Part shown: positions 38,214 through 50,582 of the stretch, one piece after another
How positions within the stretch are numbered: the stretch's first letter is position 1
Layout: each line of letters begins with the position of its first letter
NCBI RefSeq assembly: GCF_021018805.1
Contig: NC_086283.1
Span: 15,947,162 to 16,011,161, forward strand
Direction: 5' to 3'
Length of the DNA: 64,000 bases
Origin: Prinia subflava
Lineage: Eukaryota; Chordata; Aves; Passeriformes; Cisticolidae
Notes under the pieces: model-generated
Database searches by the model: none
The model's input: only the letters and a program-made list of their open reading frames with translations
What the model was told of the DNA's origin: nothing
Made by a program: the position numbers and the translations under genes

Positions 38214-41199
38214 TGCAAAAGGCAGCATCTTTGCTGAACTTTCTCTCCTTGGGAGGAGGGAACAGACCACAACACCTCACTCACCAGGCCATAACCACCT
38301 GGTGAAAGGAAAGTGTAATCCTTCCTGCCAAGGAGCAAGTAAAACCACGGCAATCTCCTACAGCCCCTGACAAAAGAGAGGGACAGACAATCCTCCAGAA
38401 GACAATGGGAGAACAATTCCAGTCCCATTCCTTGAGGCTGGCTTCCCTAAGTGCCCCAACACCCACTGCATCTGTGTCATCTGCAGATGTGCAGTAAGTG
38501 CAAGCTCCAGGGAAGTAAATCTTCCATCTTTTATTTTAGACAAAGCTCATGTCTAATACAAACATAGGGGAATAAAATCTTTCCCTAGTCCCTCCCCATG
38601 GCTTTGCAAGAAATGCTGCACTCTTTAAGCAGCTTCCTTTAGCCCTTACTGAAGTCTGGAGGAAATTTTTCCAAGTTTTGATAACTGCAGTTTGGCTGGA
38701 TATTGAAGAACTGATGATTTGCCTTCTTCCATTTCAGAAAATGGGTATTTATTGGCCAAGCTTCGCTCCACTTGTGACAGCTTATGTGAAAGTATATTAT
38801 TACAACTATAATAATTTCCCATTTTAGGGTATAAATCAGATGAATTCCCATTGTAGAGATTGCTTTTCTCAACTTCTTTTCATTTGTGCTTGAATATCAT
38901 TAGAAAGCAAGGAGAGCCTGTGTGTGGCTTTTAGGCAGCAAGTAAATATTAATGTATTGTGCTTTAACATGTAAGCTTGTCAAGGTGCTGCAATAGTAAA
39001 GTGATTTACAAAATGAAAAATCAATGTGAATGAACTCCTGTGAATACACACCATGGATTTATCTGTAGCAAAGGGCAATGAGGGACCACCTTTTGCTGTC
39101 TCCTACAGCTAGAGAATATAGTTTTTCCAACAGGAAAACATGTTTTCCATTACAGCCCATTTAATTCCACTGAAATCTGGCACCCCATCAACTCTGGGAA
39201 TTAAACAAAGCCCTTATTTGCAAATTCACTTCTGCTGTGATTTCACTGCAATCAGTATTACTGCAGAATAAACATCATGCCTGCAAATTGTATGGGGTCA
39301 TTTAACACTCAAATGTAGGTGTTAATTCTCTGAAGGACAGACTTCAATTACATGGCATATTTATATGTTTTTTATTCTAAATCACCTTCAAGGTTGATGT
39401 ATACATTGAAAAATGGAAGGCTCATCCACTAGAAGACTATTGAGATACTAAATATCCACAGTACAGAGGAAGTGGCTGGATCTGTGATTTAGCTTTGAGT
39501 CTGCTTCTGGTTAGAAAGCCATTGCTCTGAAATAGGAAAATAACTGGCCTCCAATAAAAGCAAGCAGTCTTGGATAATACATTTCAAAGTGCACAAGGAC
39601 AGAAATTAATGATGCAGAAAAGATAAACCCCCCCCTAAATGAACCAAAATGACAAACAAGCCAGTCAAAGTCAAAGAAGAAGAAAAAAACCAAAACACTT
39701 TTTAAATGGATACAGATCAGTCTTAGAAACACTCAATTTAAAAATAATAATTTCATTTCTCTGTCTCTGCACATTATCTTATTGTACTGGAAAGAAAAAC
39801 CTGAAAATTCCCAGAATGGAAGATACACTACTGTGACTGCTTCTAATTTCAGCTTTTGTCAACATAAACTACAATCTACATTATGACTGAATTTACAACA
39901 AGGTAGAAAAGTAGCCTCAGGATTGTCACTATAAAAGCTCAGTTGAAGCATTTATCTCTTTAACAGGAACACACCTAATGAAGCTCTGTCAGAATATGAA
40001 GTATGCATCCCCGAACTATGTATCACTTTACTACATAGTGGCTTAATCCTGTTTAGTGACAAAATCCATTTCTTTCATCACTCTAAGTGTTGCAGGCTCC
40101 TATTCTTTGTTCCAAGCCATGCAGCTTTTTGTTTTTCAAATATGTCTGGAACAAGAGTAGTACTCTTGTAGTGAGCAAAGAGACACATTGGGAGTGTGGG
40201 AGAAGAAGGGGAAAATAATCTTTGCCATAATCTTTGATTAATTAATAGAAAAATCTTAGCACATGATTACCTCACCTGATTTGCAGAGTGCCTTTCACAA
40301 CTTTCCAGGAAAATTAGGCAAGTTGTAAATGCGAAGATATTACAATAATAAGAGCAATAAACCTTTCTAACCACAACCCTTAAGCAGAATAAGATAACGT
40401 CTTCTTACCTACTAGAAAAAATGACATCTGAAAGTTAGAAGGGCTGACAGACACACAAGAAACTGTTTTCAGAGTTCTCCAAGGAAAAAAACCACTGCAT
40501 TTTTTTCGGTGTTCCTGGTAGAATAGAAGTTATTGGTATGTTTCACAGCTGGTCCAAGTAGCTGCAGAAGAATATGGCTGTGGAGATAATGACGTGGATT
40601 TGGCATAGCAGAGCCAGCTGATCACCACCTTCAACAATACATCTCCTGTACTCCATGTATCACCAACAAGCTCTAATCCCAACTTGAGACGTGTAGATGC
40701 TCTTTTAAGATAAATAAACAGCCTATGTAAACAATATCAAAGGCAGCCGCAAATCCAAAATAGAATCCATAACCTAGGAAATTACTGATTTCTGCGCCCT
40801 GTCCATCCTTCACTCTGACAGCTGGGACTGTCACTCACCTCCTTTCACTCGCCTCCATTCAGGTGTGATTCCCTTGACAGTGAAGTTCCCATACCAGGCA
40901 CTTCAATCATATAGGATGAAGAGTAAGGGATCTGTTAAACTGGATGTTTAATAAGCAGAAGGATCGAAGGGAACTAAATATTTTCAGCACTACCACATCA
41001 TGAGCTCTGGTTTCCACAACTGACTGCACTCTGCAGGGATAGACACTGGAGCTGGAGTCCTCATGAAGCAGAGCTTTTTAGCAGAGTATAACCAGCTACT
41101 CAAATGAATAATGCACCCTCTGCCTCACCAAAGGCAAAGAAGTGATAATATTCACAAAAATTGTTCCCTCATTCTCAATATTTAGAAATATTTGGGAGT
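38214..41199. other. anonymous non-coding DNA
   Basis: No gene recognised. A near-perfect 19-bp palindrome (9-bp arms ACAAGAGTA / TACTCTTGT, one central base) lies at 40151-40169. Confidence 0.5.
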
Positions 41200-41240
41200 G
41201 ATATGAATGTTCCAACCTTACCCATTCTGTGATTCTGTGA
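41200..41240 (+). mobile_element. CR1 LINE 3' terminus (sense, severely truncated)
   Basis: 'GTTCCAACCTTACCCATTCTGTGATTCTGTGA' matches the family's end (CCTTCCAACC...CCATTCTGTGATTCTGTGA). It ends in two copies of the ATTCTGTG octamer, the hallmark CR1 3' repeat used for target-primed insertion. Only about 40 bp is recognisable, so this is either a 5'-truncated insertion or an old copy whose upstream part has decayed. Confidence 0.68.
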
Positions 41241-44200
41241 ATACTCTGATAGGACTGCTTTAAACTAATCTACCCTAATGAATTGGGGTATTTCCAAGAA
41301 TACTTGTCATTGATGTTTGTTGGTTGGTTTCTAGGAATCCTTGTAACAAAGCCAAATAGAATTTAAAGCATAAGCCTTTTTTGAGCCCAGGTATGCTTCC
41401 ACTCGTGCTGAGAAGGAGGTACCCTTGTCTTTCCAGGGAGTAGATAGTCTGAGATGATTAGTTTTATAGTGGCTGCACTTCCCTGACAAAGTACTGTTCT
41501 GAATGAATTAATGGCGTAATGAACAAATGAGTCATTTTCTGACACACTAAATTAAAACAAGAACTGGATTTATGAGCTGTGCAGTGGCACTCAGGGTGGC
41601 ATGGTCCTTTAAGAACAATTTCTGTTTCTTTTTAATGGGAAACTACAAAACTGACATACACTACCAAGATTTGAAAATTTAATATCTATTTATTTGATAC
41701 GCTATGACTTAAAAGGACCTAATGGAATTACAACTAACTTCCTTATGTTGCTTTGAAAGTGTTAAGAGGGAAACATTTTACTGAGGAGAACAAGAGAGTT
41801 TAATGAAGGCAAATAAACATGTGTTTATTACCTTTCTACTCTGATTTCAGAGCAGGTAATAAATTCCATTTACATACCGTGAGCTGGGGAAACCGTAAGT
41901 TACTGATAAATATGGTTTTGGACAAATTTTGTTTTCCATTGTTTTATCCATTAATTATCATCATAATATTCAAAGATGTTGGGAGATCTTTGGAATTTGG
42001 ATTTTAAACGAGTTTTTGAAATTATTCAGGTGTTTAATCACTTCCAAATAGTCAGTTGATTAATCATGTCTGCTATGGGGTTTCATTTGAAATTCCCTAG
42101 TTATGTGGCTTATGTAAGTAATGAGCATGATATAAATGAAAATTTCACAAACCCTTCAAAAATACTTTTTTGGTGAACATTTAAGCATAGCAACATCAAT
42201 TATTTGATACATACTAATACCGTATTTAAGTCAGTAAAATTTCACACCTGCATATTTACAGGACATGATCAAGGAGAAACCTTTCATTATTGATATAATT
42301 AAGAATTTGTGAACAAATGCACCCCCTGTTAAATTACATCCTTGCATGTTTCCCATTTATAAGGACTGCAGAAAGGACAGAAAATTGAATGTTGTCATAC
42401 ATTTTCTCTTGAAGAGAAAATAATGGAAAGGCAAGCAGTGTACGTCTGTAAGAAAAGAGAATCAGGTGAGTCACTTTTTTTCTCTTTTATATACTAAGTT
42501 GCTTTGTTTCATAACACTTTTTATACAGACATTTCTGCAATTATGTCCCAGGTCAGCTTCCCAAGTTTGTTGTCTTCAGAGCCCTCAATTCAGTTCAGAA
42601 TAAGGCCCATATATAAATACACTTGCACAAGATGTCTTGGAGCATTTATGTGACAATAAGAGACATTCTGTGGAAAAGAGATTAAAATAGGAAAATTTTT
42701 ATCTTAAGTTTAGAAGGAGTGATCTGGCAATTTTTACCTAAACATTGAAAGAGAAGGGGAGAATGGAGCAATCTATTTATCTATCACCAAATGGTTTTAA
42801 AGTTGAAAAGCTAATAAATGTTAGAATTTAGGCACTCTAAGATGCTGGAATTCTGCCATCCCATATCTTCATTTTCCTGCATATGCTTACTTTTAGACAC
42901 ACTTTTCCCTAATCCTTTTCATACAGGTTTTGGCTATTCTGTAATAACTATCATTTCCCTTTACTAAGTTAAGATGAATGTCTGCAGAAAAGGACGTCTC
43001 AAGAACTCCCTCTGAAGCAAAGAAAGTTTGTTAGACGTGAAACATCCATATTCCTCAGCATAGCACGAGCAAGTACAAAGATATCTGTAGGGCCCAATGA
43101 GGCCATTTGCATTCCCTTTTCTTTGGGTCTGTCTGTAACTTGAGCCCTTCTATCATGTCATCTCTGAAGAATGTGCTACTATTAGTGAGTTATGTTACAA
43201 TACTAATGTTTTTCTTCTTACACAATCTGGTAGCTTCAGATGATGTATAACTTAGGAGGAAACCCCACAGATGAAGGAGAAGATGGAGCACATCTCTTTT
43301 CCCGCTGCCTCCTGGAAAATGAAAACTAAGAAAATATAAAACTGCTGGAACTTCATAAACCAGGCCACGCAGGTGTGTCCTCAATGAACCTTTGCAGTGG
43401 ATAAATGAAGCAATTTATTTTTCTACTTTCATAGCCATTGATGAGAATGAAGGCACATGTGCAACTGTCCTAGAAAATGCATTTTCTTCACTCATCCCCA
43501 CTCTTAATATTGGGTACTGTGTTCTTCTAAGTATTATAATGATGTTTGGAAGAATGGCTTGATGCTTGATCGTCATATGGAGTTATAAAAAGCAGAACTT
43601 CCTTTGCAGTCTCAGTACTGGACAATAGAGTTACTTGGAAAAATACAGTTTTGCTTCAGTTCAAAAACAAAACAGAAAGAAATAAAAAATCCCAATGGAA
43701 ACATTGAAATCCAATGAAAATATCATTTTGTTGAAAATAAGAAAATGTAATCATCATCAAGAAATGGGTTTGGCTTCTGAAATGGACTAAAAATACCTTT
43801 AAAAAATACTGATAAAATTTCAATTGCAACTGAATCTTCCTCTCAGAAAAATGAGTGGACTTCTCTAAGGCTCAGGGCAGGTCACCACCTGAATAGGAAA
43901 CAAAGAATAAGTTTTCTGAGACCAGACTTACATACTAGACTGTGCAGTACTCATTCATTCTAGTATTCCTGTGACTGAAATCTACCCAGATGACGTCAAT
44001 AGTACAATTTATTAATAAAAATGTCACTTCAACCTCTTGCAGATCCCTAACAAAAATGCTGTGAACACTGGGATTCCATATTACTTGTTGCCTGGATCAA
44101 TACATGCATTCATCATGCAACCTCCATATCACAGGTGACAAAATGATGGACCAATTTAAAATTGTCTAATTGTTTCATGTTGATTTTGTGGCACTGAAGT

Positions 44201-44390
44201 GGTAAACAAGAAAGATGAGCTTCCCATTATGATAAGAGTAGCTGGCCTGGGCAAAAAGTGACTCCTAACCACATTGCCACCTGGTGAAATGACTCTGTGA
44301 TCTAATAGTGTTTTTCCCCTGCTGGGCACAGGCACATATAACTCTAAATATATCTGATGTGGCTCTGGCATTTCATTTCATCACATTGCT
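41241..44390. other. anonymous non-coding DNA with one exon-like segment
   Basis: No gene supported. Contains the exon-like 41851-41894 segment, an inverted pair AATAAACA-TG-TGTTTATT at 41812-41829 and a palindrome ATTTTCTCTT-G-AAGAGAAAAT at 42401-42421. Confidence 0.5.
41851..41894 (+). other. candidate 44-nt exon-like segment (unproven)
   Basis: A pyrimidine-rich stretch ending TTTCAG immediately precedes the segment, and a consensus donor GTAAGT follows at 41895-41900. One of three frames is open across it (AGNKFHLHTVSWGN); the other two have stops. The base composition before the donor (ACC) is weak for a real splice site. No protein family was recognised, so this is only a splice-signal coincidence worth testing. 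Confidence 0.15.
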
Positions 44391-47300
44391 ATGTTGTACT
44401 GTTGCAGCAGAAGGATGTACTGGCATGACAAGCTGCCAGCTCTAATAAAAGTGTATAGAAATAGATGCGCTTTCAGCAGAGGAGGCAAACGCCTAGCTCA
44501 TCTGGAGGTGTGCAAGCAGAAGACAGTGCTGCAAACAAATGGTAGACAAGCCTGCTTTGTCCTCACTCCTCTGAGCTGGTTTTCCTTCACTTCACCCCAA
44601 ATCAGTCACTTTGCTCATGGTTGCCACAACACCATGTGGTCAGATTGCTGTTGTTTTCAAAGTGTCCCTAGGTAAGGATAGCACCTCTCTCCTGTTGCCT
44701 CTGACAAGCTAAAAACTTGCCCTCATTGAGAATGGGCCCTCTTAGGCTGTATTAGTTCAGCCAAGACACTCAGGAAAGACTAACAGAAAAGGGATGCAGC
44801 AGAGAGACGTACACTATATGAGGAAAAAGAGAGGAATACAAGGCATAGGAAATAGTAAAGCAGTACAGATATTGTAGTTTCAGAGAATAACAAGTTTAGA
44901 GAGCAAATGGTAACTGGACTGGGATGGTCAAAATTTGAGTGTGTAAAGAAAATTTGCTGATTCTTTACCTTTTCATGTAGCCCCAAAAATATAGTATTAA
45001 GGAAGACAAGGAGACTTAAATGTTCTTTTTAAACATGCAGCATGCCTATAGCATCTGTAGGTTTTCTGAGAGCTGGCAGTAAATTTTGGAGGATTTAATA
45101 ATAAATAACCTCATGACTCCCACTGCCAAAGACAGTGGTAGTAAACTGAGTCATATTAAATTAAAAGTTTTGAGCTATGACTGCTCTTTTCAGAATCCTT
45201 TTCCAATGGATATCTTTTTTTTTAAATGAAACTCAGCTAGGAGAATGATGCATAATATGGCATTTTTAATATTCTCCCCTTTAGTAAATGGCCTGTGGTT
45301 GTGCTGATTGTTGTTCTTGCTCAAAATTTAAAAATATCAGTGGACTTTTCCCAAGTGATGGCTCAGGAACTCGAGTACTCAGATCTCAACCTTCTTTGCC
45401 TGCATAGTCATCACCTGGATTCTTTCCAAATGCAAGAGTCAGATTTAGAACTGAACACTTGGCATTCTGCAAATAGCTCCAGACATTTTCTTTGATTTCA
45501 GAATGGTGACAGCACATGAAAAGTTCACAAAAGATTACTGAATATACCACATAAGGAGCTGTCCTTTTCCTTTGTTGAGTGTCTGGTCAGAGGAATTTCT
45601 CCACATAGGTCTGGAAAATGTTGCCAGCCAGACAACCAGGCAAACAAATTTTGGAGGGTTCTTTCCAAAAATTAATTATCTCTGCATAAACTAATTTCTC
45701 AGTCACAGTAATTTTGAAAAAATCAAGCTTTAAATTTGTTTCTCGGGCAACATCTATTGAAATAACACTAACAATACCTTTGTTTTCCAAGTGAAACATT
45801 TATACCCCATTACCATTATCTATATGGAGGCTGAATTACTTGGGACTTTCTAGCTTGAAGGAGCTGCTCAAAAATCCAGAAATTCTGGAACACAAAAGGT
45901 AGAAATTCCACTGGATTAGCTGCATTTTGGTGACTGCTGTTCACTGGACATGGAGAACTGTCCCTTTAGGCCTTTCCACAAGACATAAATGATCTTCTAT
46001 TTATTTTTTTTTCCTTTGTATGATTTAGTTATGCCTGTACAAAATATTTTGCAGGACTTAGCAGGAGGAAAGCCAAATAGAAACATTTATTTTTAAGCTT
46101 AAGAGACAGGGTTTAAAAAAAAACCCTGATTTTTTTTAAATGGGATTTAGGTGCATAATTCCCTCAGGTGTTTTTCATTGTCCCACTCAAATACGTCTGG
46201 TATTTATGATAAAGGAAATTGCAAAATCCACTAATCTTTCAGTTACAAAAGGTGGTGTTCTAGGCATCGGAGATTATGTTTAAAGATTTCCTAGTGTTGT
46301 TATTCTTGTCTCTTTTTTTCTCCTTTGATCTTTCTGACCCTTATTATACTTTACCTGCATCTCCCTTTTCTTCCACAGCATAAAAGCAAAATCAAGTGAT
46401 TATCAAAGTACCTAATAGCCACAACAAATAACAAGTTAGAGCCAAGTTGTTAAAGTCACAGAAAAATGAGCAAGATTATTTGAGCTCCAAAAAATATATA
46501 AAACCATGAAAGAATTTTCTTTGACATGCTGAAGTGCAATATTAATTTCAATTTTCAAACCTCTTTGTTTGATTGATTTTATGGTCCTTTGAGGATAGCT
46601 CACTTGAAAATCCTATACAGAATTAGCATGCTGTCCCTTGTTTAGCTAGTTGAAATGCTGGTGTTTGCATTTTAAAGTATTCTTGATTTGTATATAGAGT
46701 ACAGACTGCTTGTTGCTATAGAATTATTGATACTAAAAATAAACAAGAAATTACAGAGGAGAAAAGACATGTTCAGAGACAGAAATTATTAAATAACCAG
46801 AGTTGCCTTTCAAACCCATTTTGGAATTTTTGAAATATAAACTTGTGTCCACTGACCTTCCTTTCTTCTACAGCTTAGAAGACAGTGAGGAATGATTAAC
46901 AGAGCCTCCAATAGAAAGCTGGGGTTTATTGTACAATCTCAGTGCCAAAGCAAAGACAGCAAAGAGAACTTCTGAAAATTTTTGTCAGAGAAGTATACTT
47001 TACAGCTGTATTCCACTGTTTCAGATGTGGAGAGTAGTCATGTGGCCTTATGTCAAGGAATTACCTCAGCCAGCTAAGGCAGCTGGGCAGTTGTCTTTGG
47101 CTGCCTCTCTGGTAAATGAAGAGAGAAGTGTTACCTGAAAGCAAATCCAGTTGATCCAAAACAAAAAATTTCCTCAGTCCTGTTGCTTCCTGAGATGATT
47201 CTTTTTCTGAAGGAACTGGAGAGGCTTTCTGAGGGAAAGTAGTCAGATGAACCTGGGCATTGCCATTATCCTCCAGTACATAATGAGAGTAAAATAAGTT

Positions 47301-48019
47301 CTGATGTTTTTGCCTTGTAACAGCCTAGTACTGCAAACCTAATATTATTTAAGAACATTTTTTTTGTGTTATTTGTTCAATCGTTTGATACAATGCTAAA
47401 TAAAAAGAGCACTAAATATCTAAGACATTACAACCAGAGAGAGCACATATTAAATTAAGATTACAGTAATCTTTAGCTTTCAGGAGGAAGTGAAATCCTG
47501 CCCAGGGAATCCTTAATGGATGCCATTACAAAAGGCATAATGTGAGCATCAGTTTAACATCAAATTTCCTGCTGAATGCTTGCTAGAACTCTGTCAACAT
47601 ATCTTTCATGTTTTCTTGCCTATTTGTTCTGCTCCTTCTTTTAATAATATCTCAGGAACTTGCAAATGAAATATGTTTTATTATTGAAATAGAATTTGCC
47701 TCAGCTTTTTTAAGCACATTTTCTTGCTGTTGCACTTCAAGAGTGCCAAGCATCTGGCTACAATTTGGCTAGGGATTTTCAAGGGCAAGGGAAGTTTTGA
47801 AAAATGTGTTGGGAAAAATATGAGGAAATACAGCATAAATATCTCAATGCCTAGGTCAGCCTTAAGACATAAAATTAGAGGGTGCTACTCTGACAAGGTT
47901 ACAGAGTGGAACGCTAATCCTATGACAGATTTTATCAAAGTTGAATTTAATTCTGAAGCTAAGACGGTTTTGAGAAAAACTACCAAAATAAATATCTGCA
48001 CAAAAAATCCATCTTTCTT
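44391..48019. other. anonymous non-coding DNA
   Basis: No gene recognised. A 94-codon frame at 44391-44675 and a 69-codon frame at 46929-47138 have no family signature. A short inverted repeat CAGGGTTT / AAACCCTG with A6 loop is at 46107-46128. Confidence 0.5.
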
Positions 48020-48355
48020 GTCAGGTCCCTTCAGGTACTGGATGGCTGCAGTCACATCAGGTCTCTTTTCCAGGCTGAACAACCCGAATTCTCTCAGCCT
48101 TTCCTCAGGAGGGAAAGGGAGGAGAGGTGCTCCATCCCTTTGGTCATCTTGGTGGTCTCCTCTAGACTTGCTCCAACAGGTCCATGTCCTTCCTGTGCTG
48201 GAACCCCCGAGCTGATGCAGCACTGCAGGTGAGCTCTCACCAGAGCAGAGCAGAGCAGAGGGGAAGAATCCCCTCCTTCCCCTCCTGGGCACAGCACTTT
48301 GGATGCTGCCCGGGACACGTTTGTCTTTCTGCCCTGTGAGCACACATTGATGACT
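48020..48355 (-). mobile_element. CR1 LINE fragment, ORF2 C-terminal region (antisense)
   Basis: On the minus strand it reads 'ERLREFGLFSLEKRPDVTAA' followed by IQYLKG, matching the family's ERLRELGLFSLEKRRLRGDLI...QYLKG. Higher coordinates match the antisense block CTCCAACAGGTCCATGTCCTTCCTGTGCTGG...CTGCAGGTGAGCTCTCACCAGAGCAGAG and end near GAGCACACATTG. A local expansion of CAGAG units is at about 48240-48260. The two longest open frames in the window (47724-48215 plus, 47885-48343 minus) exist because of this fragment and its flank and are not genes. Confidence 0.9.
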
Positions 48356-50324
48356 CCTGTCCAGCCTCTGATTTCTGATGCCAAGTCTGGAATACTGAAT
48401 CCGTGCCTTGTTGTGAAGAGAAAATGAAGGGATGCATCACTCGACAGAGTTCACACAGCATTATCATTTATAAAGACTTCACAGTTCACTGAAGGTGAAA
48501 GGACATTAAGGTAGTGACAGATGCCCTGGAACCTGATATTTAGCAATTACTAATCATTTGAATGTGCCTTCTCCTGGGCATTATACCAGATTTTTGGCTC
48601 TGTGCTCCAGACAGACAGAACATATCTCTGACTGAGAACTCTCGAGATATTTCCTTTACTTGTTTGGAAAAAGATACCCCCTCACGTGAGCAGCTGCTGT
48701 GAGACAAGACATTCCATTTAACTCATATCCATAGGCAGTGAGATGGGGTACTCTGAGAGTTTATCCTGGTATTCCAGTTGAAGATGCCTATATATCTTTG
48801 GGGAAAATTCCTCTTAAAGTAGTAGACCCATACAAAAATCCTTTCCCATGAGAGAGAGTATTTCTCAAGGCCTTTCTCTGTAGTAGTGGCCAGAGTAGGG
48901 GTGAGTTGAAGGAGCTCTTCTGGTTGTCAGGGTTCTTTTGTGGTACACCTGGAATGAGTTGTCTGCACTGTGACCCCTGGGCAACATCCATATGATGAGC
49001 AGAAATCCTGTCACCAACATCAATGAGCTAGGGAGGGAAAGGGAATTGCTACAGCAATCACCAAGGAACTGCAGAATTGCAAGATATATAGGAGATTCAT
49101 CCAACATCTCATACAATATAATAGAGCACAAATTAAGATCTCCTCACTCCCAAACAATGGGTCTGGGCCTGTTGCATGGTGCTGTGCATCTTCTGACCAT
49201 TAATATGTTTCTCTTTGGTTTGTTTCTCTCCATCATGGCACATTGTACAATTTCTTTACTACAAAGGGTTTTCAGAGTAATGATAATTTACCAGTCTTGC
49301 TCAGGCAAAAAAGATTGTTTTGAGATACAAGCTTCTAAGTACTTCATAAATACACATTCCTCAAAGCCATTTCCTTCCATGTACCTCTTTCCCAGGACAG
49401 CAAAGCAGGGGGTTGTGTGCTAACAGGGTTGGGAATATAGAAAATGTATCCCGTGAGTTGTAACCATTGTGTGTGCTGCTGTGATGTAATTAAATATCCC
49501 AGATCCCCAGGGCTTTGGTGCTCAAGTGTGTGAATAAAACATAACTCTTAGCAAAGTAATGCCTTTGTGAAATAGAGAGAGTATAAAGATAAATTGTGGT
49601 CCCAGACCAATTACTTCATTCATATTATTTCACTCAATAGTGAAGCCCATTGCGTTTTCCAAAATAATTGAATATTTGCATCCTTAATTAGAGTCACTAT
49701 TAGGGAGATTAAATGGCCCTGTTTTTCACAAAAGACAATAGCATTGTAAACCTGCTTTTGAAACTACTCTGATTCTTGACCTTGGGGAAAAAGACAAACA
49801 CATATACCATTTACACGTTGCAGCTGACCCACAGCCCATGCAGGAGACAGGACGCTGTGCTAAATGTATGGGGGCCATGAAGGGAAGCTAGAAGTTCAGA
49901 AATGCAGAGACAAGATCAGTGAAGAGTGGATCTTTTTCTTCTTCATTTTCTTTCTTGTTTGGTGGCCAAATAGAAAAACCAAAGAAGAAAACTGTGTTTT
50001 GCAGTTTAAATTTCTGTGTTTGTGGATAGTTTCTTGCAAATGAGAGAATCTCTTCCTTTCCTGACCTAATGATGCATCTTAAGAGGCTTTGGCAATCTGG
50101 GTGTGTTTCAAGCAAAAAGGTCACTTCCCCCTGCCACTGCACTACCTTAAAATCCAGAACCTGGGTCTCAGGTGATTTCTTGCAAATGGTATTTATTTTT
50201 ATTTGGTTTTAAAATCAAGCATAATTTTAATTTTGTTGTGAAAAAAAAAAAACTTTTTAAAGCTCAGTCTAAATGCACCCTGAACTCAAAAAACTCTGAA
50301 AGGAATTATAAAGAAAAGCTATTT

Positions 50325-50368
50325 ATTTGTTTGTTTGTTTGTTTGCTTGCTTGCTTACTTGTTTGTTT
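50325..50368 (+). repeat. (TTTG)n / (CTTG)n microsatellite
   Basis: TTTG units followed by three CTTG variants (GCTTGCTTGCTTAC), then TTTG again; about 44 bp. Confidence 0.92.
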
Positions 50369-50517
50369 ATGTGAACACAAATAAGTGATTTGCAAACATC
50401 ATATTTTATAGAGTGTGAGGATACTGGAAAGTCAAGAGATGGAGAATGTAAGAGCTTTTTTGTTGTTGTTGTTCTGGATGTTCATTAGAGGTAGCATAAA
50501 TTGATGGGAAGGATATG

Positions 50518-50582
50518 GAGTTACCCTTTGGAATGTTTACCCATACCATAGAATTACCCTTGGGAATGTTTATCCGTACCAT
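50518..50582 (+). repeat. tandem duplication, period 33 bp, two copies
   Basis: Copy 1 (50518-50549) and copy 2 (50551-50582) share the pattern GARTTACCCTTKGGAATGTT and then TAYCCRTACCAT, with only a few differences. A local slippage-type duplication, not a known family. Confidence 0.9.

Noticed and set aside
47724..48343. 163- and 152-codon open frames on opposite strands, the longest in the window
   Set aside because: They overlap a decayed antisense CR1 fragment; the minus frame contains the CR1 block RLREFGLFSLEK and the plus frame is its shadow.
48992..49423. 143-codon plus-strand open frame with a hydrophobic stretch
   Set aside because: No recognisable family; the hydrophobic segment comes from T-rich sequence. 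No splice or promoter context supports a gene.
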